A stretch of DNA of 64,000 nucleotides from Granulicella rosea. Its GTDB lineage: Bacteria; Acidobacteriota; Terriglobia; Terriglobales; Acidobacteriaceae. Position numbers and translations under genes: made by a program. Of the stretch, positions 16,994 to 24,687 are shown piece by piece. The notes beneath the pieces were generated by a model. The model made no database searches and was not told where the DNA came from. It saw only the letters and a program-made list of their open reading frames with translations. Numbering within the stretch: position 1 is the stretch's first letter; every line of letters begins with the position of its first letter. Location: the NCBI RefSeq assembly GCF_900188085.1, contig NZ_FZOU01000002.1:558001-622000 (forward strand). Reading direction: 5' to 3'.

Positions 16994-17593
16994 ATGAACA
17001 TCTCTCTTAGTGAAACGGAGTTCCCGGTGCGTCTGCGCTTTGAGCGTCCGTTGACGGACGAGGAGTTGATGCGCTTTTGCAGCGAAAACGACATATTGCG
17101 GGTTGAGCGGGACGCCAATGGAGAGCTTATCGTGATGTCGCCAAGCGGGCTCGAAGGAAGCAGTTGGAACTCCGAAATTATCGCCGAACTCATTTTCTGG
17201 GCGCGTACAGACGGCCGTGGCAAAGTCTTCGACTCCAATGGAGGATTCACGCTGCCGGATAGCTCGATGCGCAGCCCGGATGCCGCCTGGGTTTCCTGGA
17301 GCCGCTGGAACGCACTACCCCCGGAAGAGCGGAAGGTGTTCGGCCGGATCACACCTGAGTTCATCATCGAATTGCGCTCGGAAAGCGACCGCCTTTCGGA
17401 GCTTCAATCCAAGATGCGGACGTGGCTGGACAATGGCGTCGAACTCGCATGGCTTATCGATCCGCAGCGTAAAGTCATCGAGGTCTACCGCCCGAACGAA
17501 CAACCCGAGATTCACGAAGACCCCACCTCCGTACAAGGCACTGGACCTGTTCGCGGCTTTGAGCTGGTTCTTTCCAGAGTATGGGGCGGATGA
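16994..17593 (+). CDS. Uma2 family PD-(D/E)xK putative endonuclease (DUF820)
   Basis: Product of 199 residues. Family landmarks are the N-terminal motif LTDEELMRFCSEN, GELIVMSP, the catalytic Asp in SPDAAWVS, and FIIELRSESDR followed by GVELAWLIDPQRKVIEVYRP. The usual ExK position reads ELR, so the canonical Lys may be missing or shifted. Uma2 proteins are numerous in cyanobacteria and acidobacteria; their role is not established. It follows the HEAT gene by 20 bases, and its TGA overlaps the ATG of the next gene (ATGA). Confidence 0.8.
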   Translation: MNISLSETEFPVRLRFERPLTDEELMRFCSENDILRVERDANGELIVMSPSGLEGSSWNSEIIAELIFWARTDGRGKVFDSNGGFTLPDSSMRSPDAAWVSWSRWNALPPEERKVFGRITPEFIIELRSESDRLSELQSKMRTWLDNGVELAWLIDPQRKVIEVYRPNEQPEIHEDPTSVQGTGPVRGFELVLSRVWGG

Positions 17594-18333
17594 CGGCACT
17601 GGCTGTCACCCACCCAAGCGGACGCCGAACACGCATCCTCCTTTTGTTCACAGGATGCTTGCTAACGACTCCGTTTCTCATCCTCGCTTTCGCGGCAGCG
17701 ATTGAGATGCATAGCCTACCGTCGACTGGGTCTCTGAACGTCTTCCTGCCAGATCACGCTACGACCGTTACTGCAACTTCGTCATGCACTCAGGACCAGT
17801 TCGTCGTAATGCCAACCGCTGCTCTCACCCCGTTCTTCCCTGCCTTGACCGCAGCAGAAGGCCCTGCGGAAGATGAGACGAGCGAGCTGCTGCAAGTGTT
17901 CTCCACATCGCCACGCAGGTCGGGCCATTACGCTAGCAGCATCGCGCGCGGGATGCTTTGCTCCGACCATAAGAATCTCCGGCGAAACTTCGACGAGATG
18001 CTTCTATCGTTCGCGATTGCGGCAAGCTATTCCAAGCAGCAGAGACAGGCGATCTACCTCAACTGCGCCTATTTCGGAGATGGGCAGGTCGGAATCGCTC
18101 AAGCCTCGCATTTTTACTTCGACGAACCTCCCGACGAGCTCGATCTACCTGCGCGTACGCTGCTGGTCGGCCTCGTCCAGTCTCCAAATCGACTCTCGCC
18201 CTTCAGACATCCTGATCGGGCGCTGGCACGCCGCAGCGTGATCCTTGAAAAAATGCTGGCCGAACACAGCATCACACTCGAAGAGGCCACCGAGGCCAAG
18301 GCCGCATCACTCCCGGCAGCGTCCCAGCCTTGA
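17590..18333 (+). CDS. membrane-anchored, degenerate GT51 transglycosylase-like protein
   Basis: Product of 247 residues from ATG 17590, whose ATGA overlaps the Uma2 stop. An N-terminal membrane anchor (about 15-38) is followed by a weakly conserved region and then the clear C-terminal half of a GT51 peptidoglycan glycosyltransferase: GHYASSIARGM in place of GGSTITQQLAK, SKQQRQAIYLNCAYFGDGQVG, and QSPNRLSPFRHPDRALARR. The EDxxFxxHxG block that bears the first catalytic Glu in MtgA/PBP1 enzymes is not recognisable. It may be inactive or have changed activity; a regulatory or binding role is possible. A sigma-70-like promoter for the next unit overlaps its stop codon. Confidence 0.7.
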   Translation: MTALAVTHPSGRRTRILLLFTGCLLTTPFLILAFAAAIEMHSLPSTGSLNVFLPDHATTVTATSSCTQDQFVVMPTAALTPFFPALTAAEGPAEDETSELLQVFSTSPRRSGHYASSIARGMLCSDHKNLRRNFDEMLLSFAIAASYSKQQRQAIYLNCAYFGDGQVGIAQASHFYFDEPPDELDLPARTLLVGLVQSPNRLSPFRHPDRALARRSVILEKMLAEHSITLEEATEAKAASLPAASQP

Positions 18334-18358
18334 CCCAACTCCCCCAACCCCGTACCCT
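18330..18358 (+). promoter_or_regulatory. sigma-70-like promoter for the siroheme reductase unit
   Basis: TTGACC at 18330-18335, a 17-base spacer, then TACCCT at 18353-18358. The predicted start of transcription (about 18364-18366) coincides with the ATG of the short ORF at 18366, so the transcript may be leaderless. Confidence 0.5.
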
Positions 18359-18365
18359 GATAGAG

Positions 18366-18431
18366 ATGATTCCCACCGCCCACGTCTGTCCCTGTTGTCG
18401 CCAGACCGCGGCGCCGTCCTCTTTGCTCTAA
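18366..18431 (+). CDS. possible 21-residue Cys-rich leader peptide upstream of nitrite/sulfite reductase
   Basis: ATG 18366 to TAA 18431 encodes a 21-residue peptide with VCPCCRQTAAP at positions 7-17: three Cys within four codons. It has little room for a Shine-Dalgarno site and begins at the predicted transcript start. A terminator-like hairpin lies 30 bases after its stop, before the reductase gene. In mycobacteria, short leaderless Cys-rich ORFs attenuate cysteine and sulfur genes, which is the basis for this call. A chance ORF of this length remains possible. Confidence 0.4.
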   Translation: MIPTAHVCPCCRQTAAPSSLL

Positions 18432-18460
18432 ACGCCTTTTACGCAAAGTCCGATTCGAGC

Positions 18461-18486
18461 GCCCACGTCCAGAACGTGGGCTTTTC
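18461..18486 (+). terminator. hairpin with T-run between leader ORF and reductase gene
   Basis: Perfect stem GCCCACGT / ACGTGGGC (18461-18468, 18474-18481), five-base loop, then TTTTC. The 5' arm sequence GCCCACGT also occurs at 18378-18385 inside the leader ORF just before its Cys codons, so the 3' arm has two possible partners. It may be an attenuator, or a relative of the family B palindromes. Confidence 0.5.
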
Positions 18487-18515
18487 TGCAAGCCGACCCT
18501 GAAGAAGGAACACCG

Positions 18516-20237
18516 ATGCCCGACGCAGTCGCCACCCCCGCCGCAACGCCCCTGAAGGAAACCAAAGCCCAGAAGTCCGAGCGTCTCAAGCTCCTGAAGA
18601 ACCCGTGGGAGAACTGGAACGACGTGCGCGAGTACGCCAAGGGCGGCCGCGACACCGTCGACCCTGCCTGGGCGAATCTCTACTTCAAGTGGTGGGGCAT
18701 CTACACCCAGGGCGACGGCGTCGGCGTGACCGGCGGCAAGGGCGGCGAAGGCGTCACGACCGAGTTCTTCATGATGCGCATCGGCATCCCGAACGGCCTG
18801 CTGACCTCGCACCAGCTCCGCACCATCGGGCAGCTCACGCAGAAGTTCGCGCGCAACCTGTCCGACATCACCACTCGCCAGGCGATCCAGCTCCACTGGC
18901 TCACCATCTCCGACCTGGTCGAAGTGACCGATGCGCTCACCGAGGTCGGGCTCTCCCCCAAGGGCGCCTGCGGCGACGTCGTCCGCAACGTCACCGGCTG
19001 CCCGCTCGCCGGACTCGATCAGCACGAGTTGATCGACGCAAGCCCGCTTGCCACCGAGGTGGCGCGCTTCCTCACCGCGAACCCGGAGTTCTACAACCTG
19101 CCGCGCAAGTTCAAAATCTCCATCACCGGCTGCCCGCTCTGGTGCTCGTACCCGGAGATCAACGACCTCGCCCTCACGGCAATCAAACGCGGCGATGAGA
19201 TCGGCTATACCCTCCGCGTCGGCGGCGGCCTCTCGTCCGAGCCGCATATCGCAGTGCGCATCCCGGCGTTCATCCCCCAGGAGAAGGCGCTCGCCGTCGT
19301 CACCGCCGTCGTCACGATCTTCCGCGAGCAGACCGCGCTGCGCGAGAGCCGCACCCACGCCCGCATCAAGTACCTCTTCATGAAGCACGGTTGGACCGCT
19401 GAGTCCATGCTGGCCGCCATCGAGGAGAAGCTCGGCTATAAGCTCGATCCCTCGCCCGTCAGCGAGGACGCCGTTCCGGCCGACATCTACCGCGACCACG
19501 TCGGCGTCAACCCGCAGAAGCAGCCCGGGCTATCGTCCGTCGGCGCCAGCGTCCTGCGCGGGCGCCTCTCCGGCGATCAGCTCGTCGCGCTTGCCGACCT
19601 GGCCGAGAAGTACGGCGACGGCCACCTCCGCACCTCGATCATGCAGAACATCCTGCTGGTCAACATCCGCAACGAGAGCGTGCGCGAGCTGATCGCCGAG
19701 CTGATCGCGCTCGACCTGACCGTCGAGGCCTCGACCTTCTGGCGCGGCGCAGTCGCCTGCACCGGCACCGAGTTCTGCAAGCTCGCCATCTCCGAGACCA
19801 AGGCCTTCACCAAGTGGCTCGTCGCTGAGATGGAGGAGCGGCTGCCGGCCTTCGACCAGCAGATTCGCCTGCATGTCACCGGCTGCACTAACTCTTGCGG
19901 CCAGAGCTGGATCGCCGATATCGGCCTCGAGGGCAAGAAGATCAAGAAGGACGGCAAGATGGTCGACGCCTTCTACTTCTGCGTCGGCGGCTCGGTCGGC
20001 AAGTACGCCGGCATCGCCCGGCAGATCGGCTACCGCGCCGCCGCCGAGGACTGCCCCGAGGCGATCGAACGCATGCTGCGCGGCTACCTCGCCCTGCGCG
20101 AGCCGGAAGAAGACCTCCGCGCCTACTTTGCCCGCACGACCGACGAGCAACTCCGCACGCACCTCGCCGGCGAGATCATTGCCCCTGTCGAGCGCGATGC
20201 CCCGCCCGCTGGCGGTCGCCGCGTGGCGGACGCGTAA
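18516..20237 (+). CDS. nirA: siroheme-[4Fe-4S] ferredoxin-dependent nitrite/sulfite reductase
   Basis: Six-electron reduction of nitrite to ammonia or sulfite to sulfide in the cytoplasm. The product has 573 residues and the duplicated NIR/SIR ferredoxin-like half domains. The cluster and siroheme ligands are seen as ACTGTEFCKLA and VTGCTNSCGQSW (Cys-x5-Cys and Cys-x3-Cys). The N-terminal half carries VTGCPLAGLDQHELIDASPL and ITGCPLWCSYPEI, and GDVVRNVTGCP. ATG 18516 follows AAGGA by seven bases. Siroheme synthesis genes 1.3 kb downstream support a siroheme enzyme. The CTGTEFCKLA form is closer to nitrite-type enzymes, while the upstream Cys-rich leader would fit a sulfite enzyme, so the substrate is not settled. 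Confidence 0.85.
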   Translation: MPDAVATPAATPLKETKAQKSERLKLLKNPWENWNDVREYAKGGRDTVDPAWANLYFKWWGIYTQGDGVGVTGGKGGEGVTTEFFMMRIGIPNGLLTSHQLRTIGQLTQKFARNLSDITTRQAIQLHWLTISDLVEVTDALTEVGLSPKGACGDVVRNVTGCPLAGLDQHELIDASPLATEVARFLTANPEFYNLPRKFKISITGCPLWCSYPEINDLALTAIKRGDEIGYTLRVGGGLSSEPHIAVRIPAFIPQEKALAVVTAVVTIFREQTALRESRTHARIKYLFMKHGWTAESMLAAIEEKLGYKLDPSPVSEDAVPADIYRDHVGVNPQKQPGLSSVGASVLRGRLSGDQLVALADLAEKYGDGHLRTSIMQNILLVNIRNESVRELIAELIALDLTVEASTFWRGAVACTGTEFCKLAISETKAFTKWLVAEMEERLPAFDQQIRLHVTGCTNSCGQSWIADIGLEGKKIKKDGKMVDAFYFCVGGSVGKYAGIARQIGYRAAAEDCPEAIERMLRGYLALREPEEDLRAYFARTTDEQLRTHLAGEIIAPVERDAPPAGGRRVADA

Positions 20238-20311
20238 CACAATGCACGAAGCTCACTCCGCGATGCAAAGGACGGCGTGGGCTTCTTGCCGGAGCGATGG
20301 CTGACAGGCTA

Positions 20312-20331
20312 GACTGACATCGCTGTCAGTC
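20312..20331. promoter_or_regulatory. perfect inverted repeat, operator-like
   Basis: GACTGACA-TCGC-TGTCAGTC, perfect 8-bp arms with a 4-base centre, 11 bases before the start of the next gene. Symmetry and size fit a TetR-type operator. A terminator for the reductase gene is less likely because no T-run follows on the plus strand. Confidence 0.4.
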
Positions 20332-20341
20332 CAATTTAGGG

Positions 20342-21469
20342 ATGAGCTTAATGATCTCCTTCCGTTCCGGTCGTCTGCCGTGCGTGAGCGCTCTAATGCT
20401 GTTTTTCCTCGCGCGGTGTTGCATCGCCTTCGTTTCGGGAGCAGGTGTGCTGGCGCAGGAGTCCCCACAGGAATCCCCCTGGATACGCCCGGCCAGTCCG
20501 GACGCGCCGCTCATCTGGGGGCGGCGAGATGGCGTCGTCTTCGGCCTTCCGTCTCCCGGAGGCATCCGTGGACCGCGCGGACTCATCCGTGTCGGTCCCT
20601 GGAGCAAAGGCGATCTTCAGAACGAGCTGCTGAACTTCATCGCGGTAGAACCGATCGTTGCCGGCGCCGGCAATCGCTATAACCGCGCGGCGTTCAGTGA
20701 ACTGGAGATGAGCGAGCTCGATCCTGGCCAGCAGGGCAAGAGGCTGTGGGTCGACGGCGGCGGCGGGCCCGATGCCTACAAGGGGAAGCTCGAAACCATC
20801 CATGTAGGCCGCGGCACCGTCGAGCGCCTGTCGGTTCGCATCGACATCGAGCGGTTTACGATCAACGGAGCGCATGTGTACCTGATTGCCTCCATCGACA
20901 GCGACCAACGCGATGAGGTGCGGCTCTCCGTCTTCGCGGAGAAAGACAGCCCGCCGCTTCAAGAGATCGGGGTGAGCGCGACCATGGGTAACTACGAACG
21001 GCTGCGTCTGCTCTGGCTAAACGGGAGCGTGGAAAGCAGTTGGCAGCTCTTTGGCGACTACATGGGCAATCGCTTTGTCGAGGGTGGAAGTTATCCGCTC
21101 CCCCAACTGCTGCGCAATAACGACGGGGACGCCGTGGTCTATGCCACATCGGACGAGGCCGATCCGGGCGCGAGCCCCGGCAACGCGACCGCCCACTGGC
21201 CGTACACATTGCCGAAGCTGACGCAGTACTGGCGGATACCGGGTTACGAGGTGCAACCGGACCTCCGGGCAAGGGTGAATGCGCGCCGCGTCTACTGGAA
21301 CTCGGATGAGCCGGTGCCGGGCGGCATCGCGTTTGAAAATTTCGAGACCCGGCAGCGTTATATTCCTGGCCAATCGTTCATCTTCGGGGTATCGACGAAG
21401 AATCCGTGGGAGCTGTATCAAGGGTCGGCCATCGTGCGCCCGTACAACCGTGGACACTACGAATATTGA
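20342..21469 (+). CDS. secreted protein of unknown function
   Basis: Not recognised. A 375-residue product with a long N-terminal hydrophobic signal (about 10-38, ending VLAQE) indicating export. The rest is rich in beta-type segments and aromatic residues (GRRDGVVFGLPSPGGIRGPRG; ARRVYWNSDEPVPGGIAF) with no Cys after the signal and no obvious catalytic motif. ATG 20351 is an alternative start three codons downstream. It sits between the siroheme reductase and the siroheme synthesis genes on the same strand, behind a perfect inverted repeat. Whether it has any link to nitrite or sulfite metabolism is unknown. Confidence 0.65.
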   Translation: MSLMISFRSGRLPCVSALMLFFLARCCIAFVSGAGVLAQESPQESPWIRPASPDAPLIWGRRDGVVFGLPSPGGIRGPRGLIRVGPWSKGDLQNELLNFIAVEPIVAGAGNRYNRAAFSELEMSELDPGQQGKRLWVDGGGGPDAYKGKLETIHVGRGTVERLSVRIDIERFTINGAHVYLIASIDSDQRDEVRLSVFAEKDSPPLQEIGVSATMGNYERLRLLWLNGSVESSWQLFGDYMGNRFVEGGSYPLPQLLRNNDGDAVVYATSDEADPGASPGNATAHWPYTLPKLTQYWRIPGYEVQPDLRARVNARRVYWNSDEPVPGGIAFENFETRQRYIPGQSFIFGVSTKNPWELYQGSAIVRPYNRGHYEY

Positions 21470-21572
21470 GCCGGGAGATCGGCATCCGGTAGCGGAGACC
21501 GGTGAAGAGGCGGCATGACGGGTTAGATTCACGAACCCATCCGGCGACCGCGCAACCTATACTGAAGACAGT

Positions 21573-22223
21573 ATGGACCTCTTCCCCATCTTCCTGAAAC
21601 TCACCGGCCGCCGTTGCCTCGTGGTCGGCGCGGGCAATCTCGCCGAGTCCAAGATCGAGTCGCTGCGCGCGGCACATGCCGACGTCACCGTGATCGCGCC
21701 GGAAGCCCGCCCACGGATCGCCGAAATGGCTGCATCCGGCGAAATCACCTGGATTCAGCGTGAATTTACCGCCGGAGACGTCGCCGAAGACCTCTTCCTC
21801 GTCGTCACTGCGACGAACGTGGGCGCCGTGAACCGGGCTGTCTATCTCGAAGCCCAGGCGAAGAACATCATCTGCAACGCGGTCGACGACCCGCCTTTCT
21901 GCGACTTCTACTTCCCCTCCGTCGTCCGGCGCGGCGACCTGCAGATCGCCATCTCGACCGCCGGCGCCAGCCCTGCGCTCGCCCAGCGGCTGCGCAAGGA
22001 GATCAACGCGCAGCTCCCGCTCGACACCGGCGACTGGCTCACCGACCTCGGCAACCTACGCCGCGAGGTCACCCAGATGGAGCCGTTGAACGAAGAGCGC
22101 AAGCTGCTGCTCCACCAGCTCGCCCAGCGCGAGGTCTGCGGCTACGACGGCTGCCCCAGCCGCGTGCTTGCACGCCAGCATGCCAAAACGAATCCCCTGC
22201 CCGCGATCGAGGAACAGAAGTGA
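21573..22223 (+). CDS. precorrin-2 dehydrogenase / sirohydrochlorin ferrochelatase (CysG N-terminal type)
   Basis: Oxidises precorrin-2 with NAD+ and inserts Fe2+ to give siroheme. The 216-residue product matches the stand-alone Met8p/CysG-A form: FPIFLKLTGRRCLVVGAGN gives the Rossmann NAD site, then VTATNVGAVNRAVYLEA, ICNAVDDPPFCDFYFPSV (with the catalytic Asp region) and ISTAGASPALAQRLRKEI. The C-terminal 25 residues after CGYDGCPSRVL are an unusual tail. Its TGA overlaps the GTG of cobA (GTGA), so the two are coupled. Confidence 0.92.
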   Translation: MDLFPIFLKLTGRRCLVVGAGNLAESKIESLRAAHADVTVIAPEARPRIAEMAASGEITWIQREFTAGDVAEDLFLVVTATNVGAVNRAVYLEAQAKNIICNAVDDPPFCDFYFPSVVRRGDLQIAISTAGASPALAQRLRKEINAQLPLDTGDWLTDLGNLRREVTQMEPLNEERKLLLHQLAQREVCGYDGCPSRVLARQHAKTNPLPAIEEQK

Positions 22224-22951
22224 ACCCCTCCGCCGAACCCGGCCACGTCTACCTCGTCGGCGCAGGCCCTGGCGACCCGAACCTCATCACGCTGCGCGCC
22301 GCACGTCTGCTCGCCACCGCCGATGTCGTCTTGCCCGACGACCTCGTTTCGGACGCCGTGCTCGACCTCGCCAGCCCTACCGCCGAAATCATCCCCGTCG
22401 GCAAGCGCTGCGGCCAGCCGCGCATCACGCAGGCCGGCATCCACGAGCTGATGCTCCACCACGCACGCGCCGGACAGTCGGTTGTACGCCTGAAGTCCGG
22501 CGACCCGCTCGTCTTCGGACGCGCTGGCGAAGAGATGGCAGCGCTCCGCGAAGCCGGCGTCCCTTTCGAGATCGTCTCCGGCATCACGACGGCATTCGCG
22601 GTCGCGGCATCGCTCCAGACGCCCCTGACCGACCGCACCGCCGCGAGCAAACTCATCCTTGCCACCGCCCACCACGCCGAGGGCAAGCTCTCCCTCACCC
22701 CAAGCTGGCACGGCGCCTTCCCGCCCGAGGCCACGCTGGTCCTCTACATGCCCGGCCGCAACTTCGCCGCGCTCTCGGCAGACCTGATCGCCGCCGGCAT
22801 CCCCGGCGAATCGCCCTGCGTCGCCGTCTCGAAGGCCACCACACCGGACGAGCAGGTCTGCGCGACCACCGTCGCCGGGCTACCCGAGGCCTCCGTTGGA
22901 CCCGCTCCGCTGCTGCTGCTCATCGGCCACGCCATCCAGCCCGGCCGCTGA
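22220..22951 (+). CDS. cobA: uroporphyrinogen-III C-methyltransferase
   Basis: SUMT transfers two methyl groups from SAM to uroporphyrinogen III to give precorrin-2, the substrate of the enzyme encoded just upstream. The product has 243 residues with the signature VGAGPGDPNLITLRAARLL (N-terminal SAM motif), GKRCGQPRITQAGIHELM, VVRLKSGDPLVFGRAGEE and FEIVSGITTAFAVAASL. It starts at GTG 22220, overlapping the preceding stop by four bases. The pair supplies siroheme to the reductase at 18516-20237. Confidence 0.94.
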   Translation: MNPSAEPGHVYLVGAGPGDPNLITLRAARLLATADVVLPDDLVSDAVLDLASPTAEIIPVGKRCGQPRITQAGIHELMLHHARAGQSVVRLKSGDPLVFGRAGEEMAALREAGVPFEIVSGITTAFAVAASLQTPLTDRTAASKLILATAHHAEGKLSLTPSWHGAFPPEATLVLYMPGRNFAALSADLIAAGIPGESPCVAVSKATTPDEQVCATTVAGLPEASVGPAPLLLLIGHAIQPGR

Positions 22952-22986
22952 ATCCGGTCGTCGTCTTTTCTCTCTCCAAAACATGA

Positions 22987-23011
22987 ACGCCCAGCCACAA
23001 TGGCTGGGCGT
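22987..23011. terminator. strong hairpin between convergent cobA and APC permease genes
   Basis: Perfect 11-bp stem ACGCCCAGCCA / TGGCTGGGCGT with a 3-base loop. A short T-rich stretch (TTCATGTTTT) follows only on the minus strand, so it best serves the APC permease gene, possibly both convergent genes. Confidence 0.6.
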
Positions 23012-23034
23012 CCTCGCTGGAAGCGAACCGAGAG

Positions 23035-24636
23035 TTACTCGCCGCTACCCAGCGACTCGCGAATCTGCACCCGGCTGTTCTTGCGGCTGTAGCTAAAGTA
23101 GACGACCAGACCGATAATGAGCCAGACGATCAGCCGCACCCAGTTCCAGATGCCCAGCTTGTACATCATGTAGCCATTGAACAGGATGCCCAGAATGGGC
23201 ACCAGCGGCACAAACGGCGTGCGGAACGGCCGGTCGCGCGTCGGGTCCTTGTACCGCAGCACGATGATCGAGATGCAGACGATCACAAAGGCCAGCAGCG
23301 TCCCGATGTTCACCATCTTGCCGATGTCGTCGATCGGCGTCACGCTGCCCACGATCGCGGCCAGAAAGCCTGCCAGAATCGTCGCCTTCCAAGGCGTGCG
23401 GAACTTCGGGTGAATCTCGCCGAAGAACTTCTTCGGCAGCAAACCGTCGGCGGCCATCGCATACAGCACACGCGACTGGCCCAGCAGCATGACCAGCATG
23501 ACCGACGTCAGACCGGCCAGCGCACCCACCGTGATGATGTTGGCCGCCCAGCCCAGGTTATGGTCGAGGAAGGCGCGCGCAATGGGCGCTTCGATGTTGA
23601 CCTCACGCCACGGCACCATTCCCGTCAGCACAGCCGCCACGCCGATGTAGAGGAGCGTGCAGATCGAAAGCGATACGATGATGCCGATCGGCAGGTCGCG
23701 CTGCGGATTCTTCGCCTCCTGCGCCGTCGTCGACACCGCGTCGAAGCCGATGTAGCTGAAGAAAATCAGACCAGCCGCCAGTCCGATACCGCCGAAGCCG
23801 GCCGGCGCGAAGGTCGCCCAATCCGTGCCCCAGTTCGCCTTGTTCACATAGTGTGACCCCAGCGCCAGCACGAAAAGCACCACGCCGACCTTCAGCGCGA
23901 CGATCGACGCATTGAACTTTGCGCTCTCCTTGATGCCGACCACGAGCACCCAGGTGACTAGCAGCGCGATGATGAACGCCGGCAGGTTGAAGCCGATCTC
24001 CACGCCGCCGATCGTCGGGGCATGCAGAAGGGCGTGCGCCTGAGAGATGAGTTCCGGAGTCGGCGAGGCCTTGATGGCGTCCAGCGCCGCTCCAAAGGCC
24101 GGTGTCCCCGGAACCAGGCTTGGATTCGCGGCCACGGCCATGTGGCGCGCCACGGTGTCGGTTGCCTGCTTCAGGCCCGTCCAGTGGTCGTAGGCCAGCC
24201 AGAGCGGAAAGTGGATGCCGAAGATGTTGAGGAACTCGACGAAGTGATTCGACCAGCCGGAGCTGACCGTGCTCGCGCCCATGGCGTACTCGAGCGTCAG
24301 GTCCCAGCCGATGATCCAGGCGATCAGCTCGCCCAGCGTCGCGTAGGCGTAGGTGTAGGCCGAACCGGCGAGAGGAATCATTGCCGCAAACTCCGCATAG
24401 CAGAGGCCTGCAAAGGCGCAACCGAGGCCGCTGAGCACGAACGAGAGCATCAGGCTGGGGCCGGCGGTCTGCGCGCCCAGGCCGCTGAGCACGAAGATGC
24501 CCGCACCGATCACCGCGCCGATGCCGAGCGCTGTAAGCTGCACCGGACCAAGTACGCGTTCAAGGGTATCGGCGCCCTCGGCTGCGGCCTCCGCCTTCAA
24601 GACATCCATCGATTTCTTCGCAAAAAGATTTGCCAT
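23035..24636 (-). CDS. APC superfamily amino acid permease, cationic amino acid transporter type
   Basis: A 533-residue inner-membrane protein with 12-14 hydrophobic helices. The first helix carries the APC substrate-site motif GAVIGAGIFVLSG (about 40-52), and CYAEFAAMIPLAGSAYTYAYAT and FFSYIGFDAVSTTAQEAKNPQRD are typical of CAT/YfnA-type members. It has an extended loop near residues 150-215, as in this subfamily. Start ATG 24636 gives the conserved N-terminus MANLFAKKS. Another APC permease gene lies 51 bases upstream on the same strand. Substrate (basic amino acids, or broad) is not determinable. Confidence 0.88.
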   Translation of the reverse strand: MANLFAKKSMDVLKAEAAAEGADTLERVLGPVQLTALGIGAVIGAGIFVLSGLGAQTAGPSLMLSFVLSGLGCAFAGLCYAEFAAMIPLAGSAYTYAYATLGELIAWIIGWDLTLEYAMGASTVSSGWSNHFVEFLNIFGIHFPLWLAYDHWTGLKQATDTVARHMAVAANPSLVPGTPAFGAALDAIKASPTPELISQAHALLHAPTIGGVEIGFNLPAFIIALLVTWVLVVGIKESAKFNASIVALKVGVVLFVLALGSHYVNKANWGTDWATFAPAGFGGIGLAAGLIFFSYIGFDAVSTTAQEAKNPQRDLPIGIIVSLSICTLLYIGVAAVLTGMVPWREVNIEAPIARAFLDHNLGWAANIITVGALAGLTSVMLVMLLGQSRVLYAMAADGLLPKKFFGEIHPKFRTPWKATILAGFLAAIVGSVTPIDDIGKMVNIGTLLAFVIVCISIIVLRYKDPTRDRPFRTPFVPLVPILGILFNGYMMYKLGIWNWVRLIVWLIIGLVVYFSYSRKNSRVQIRESLGSGE

Positions 24637-24687
24637 GCGCTCCCAGATCCTCCGACCTACTCAATCAAATCCAAACCAGACAACAAC

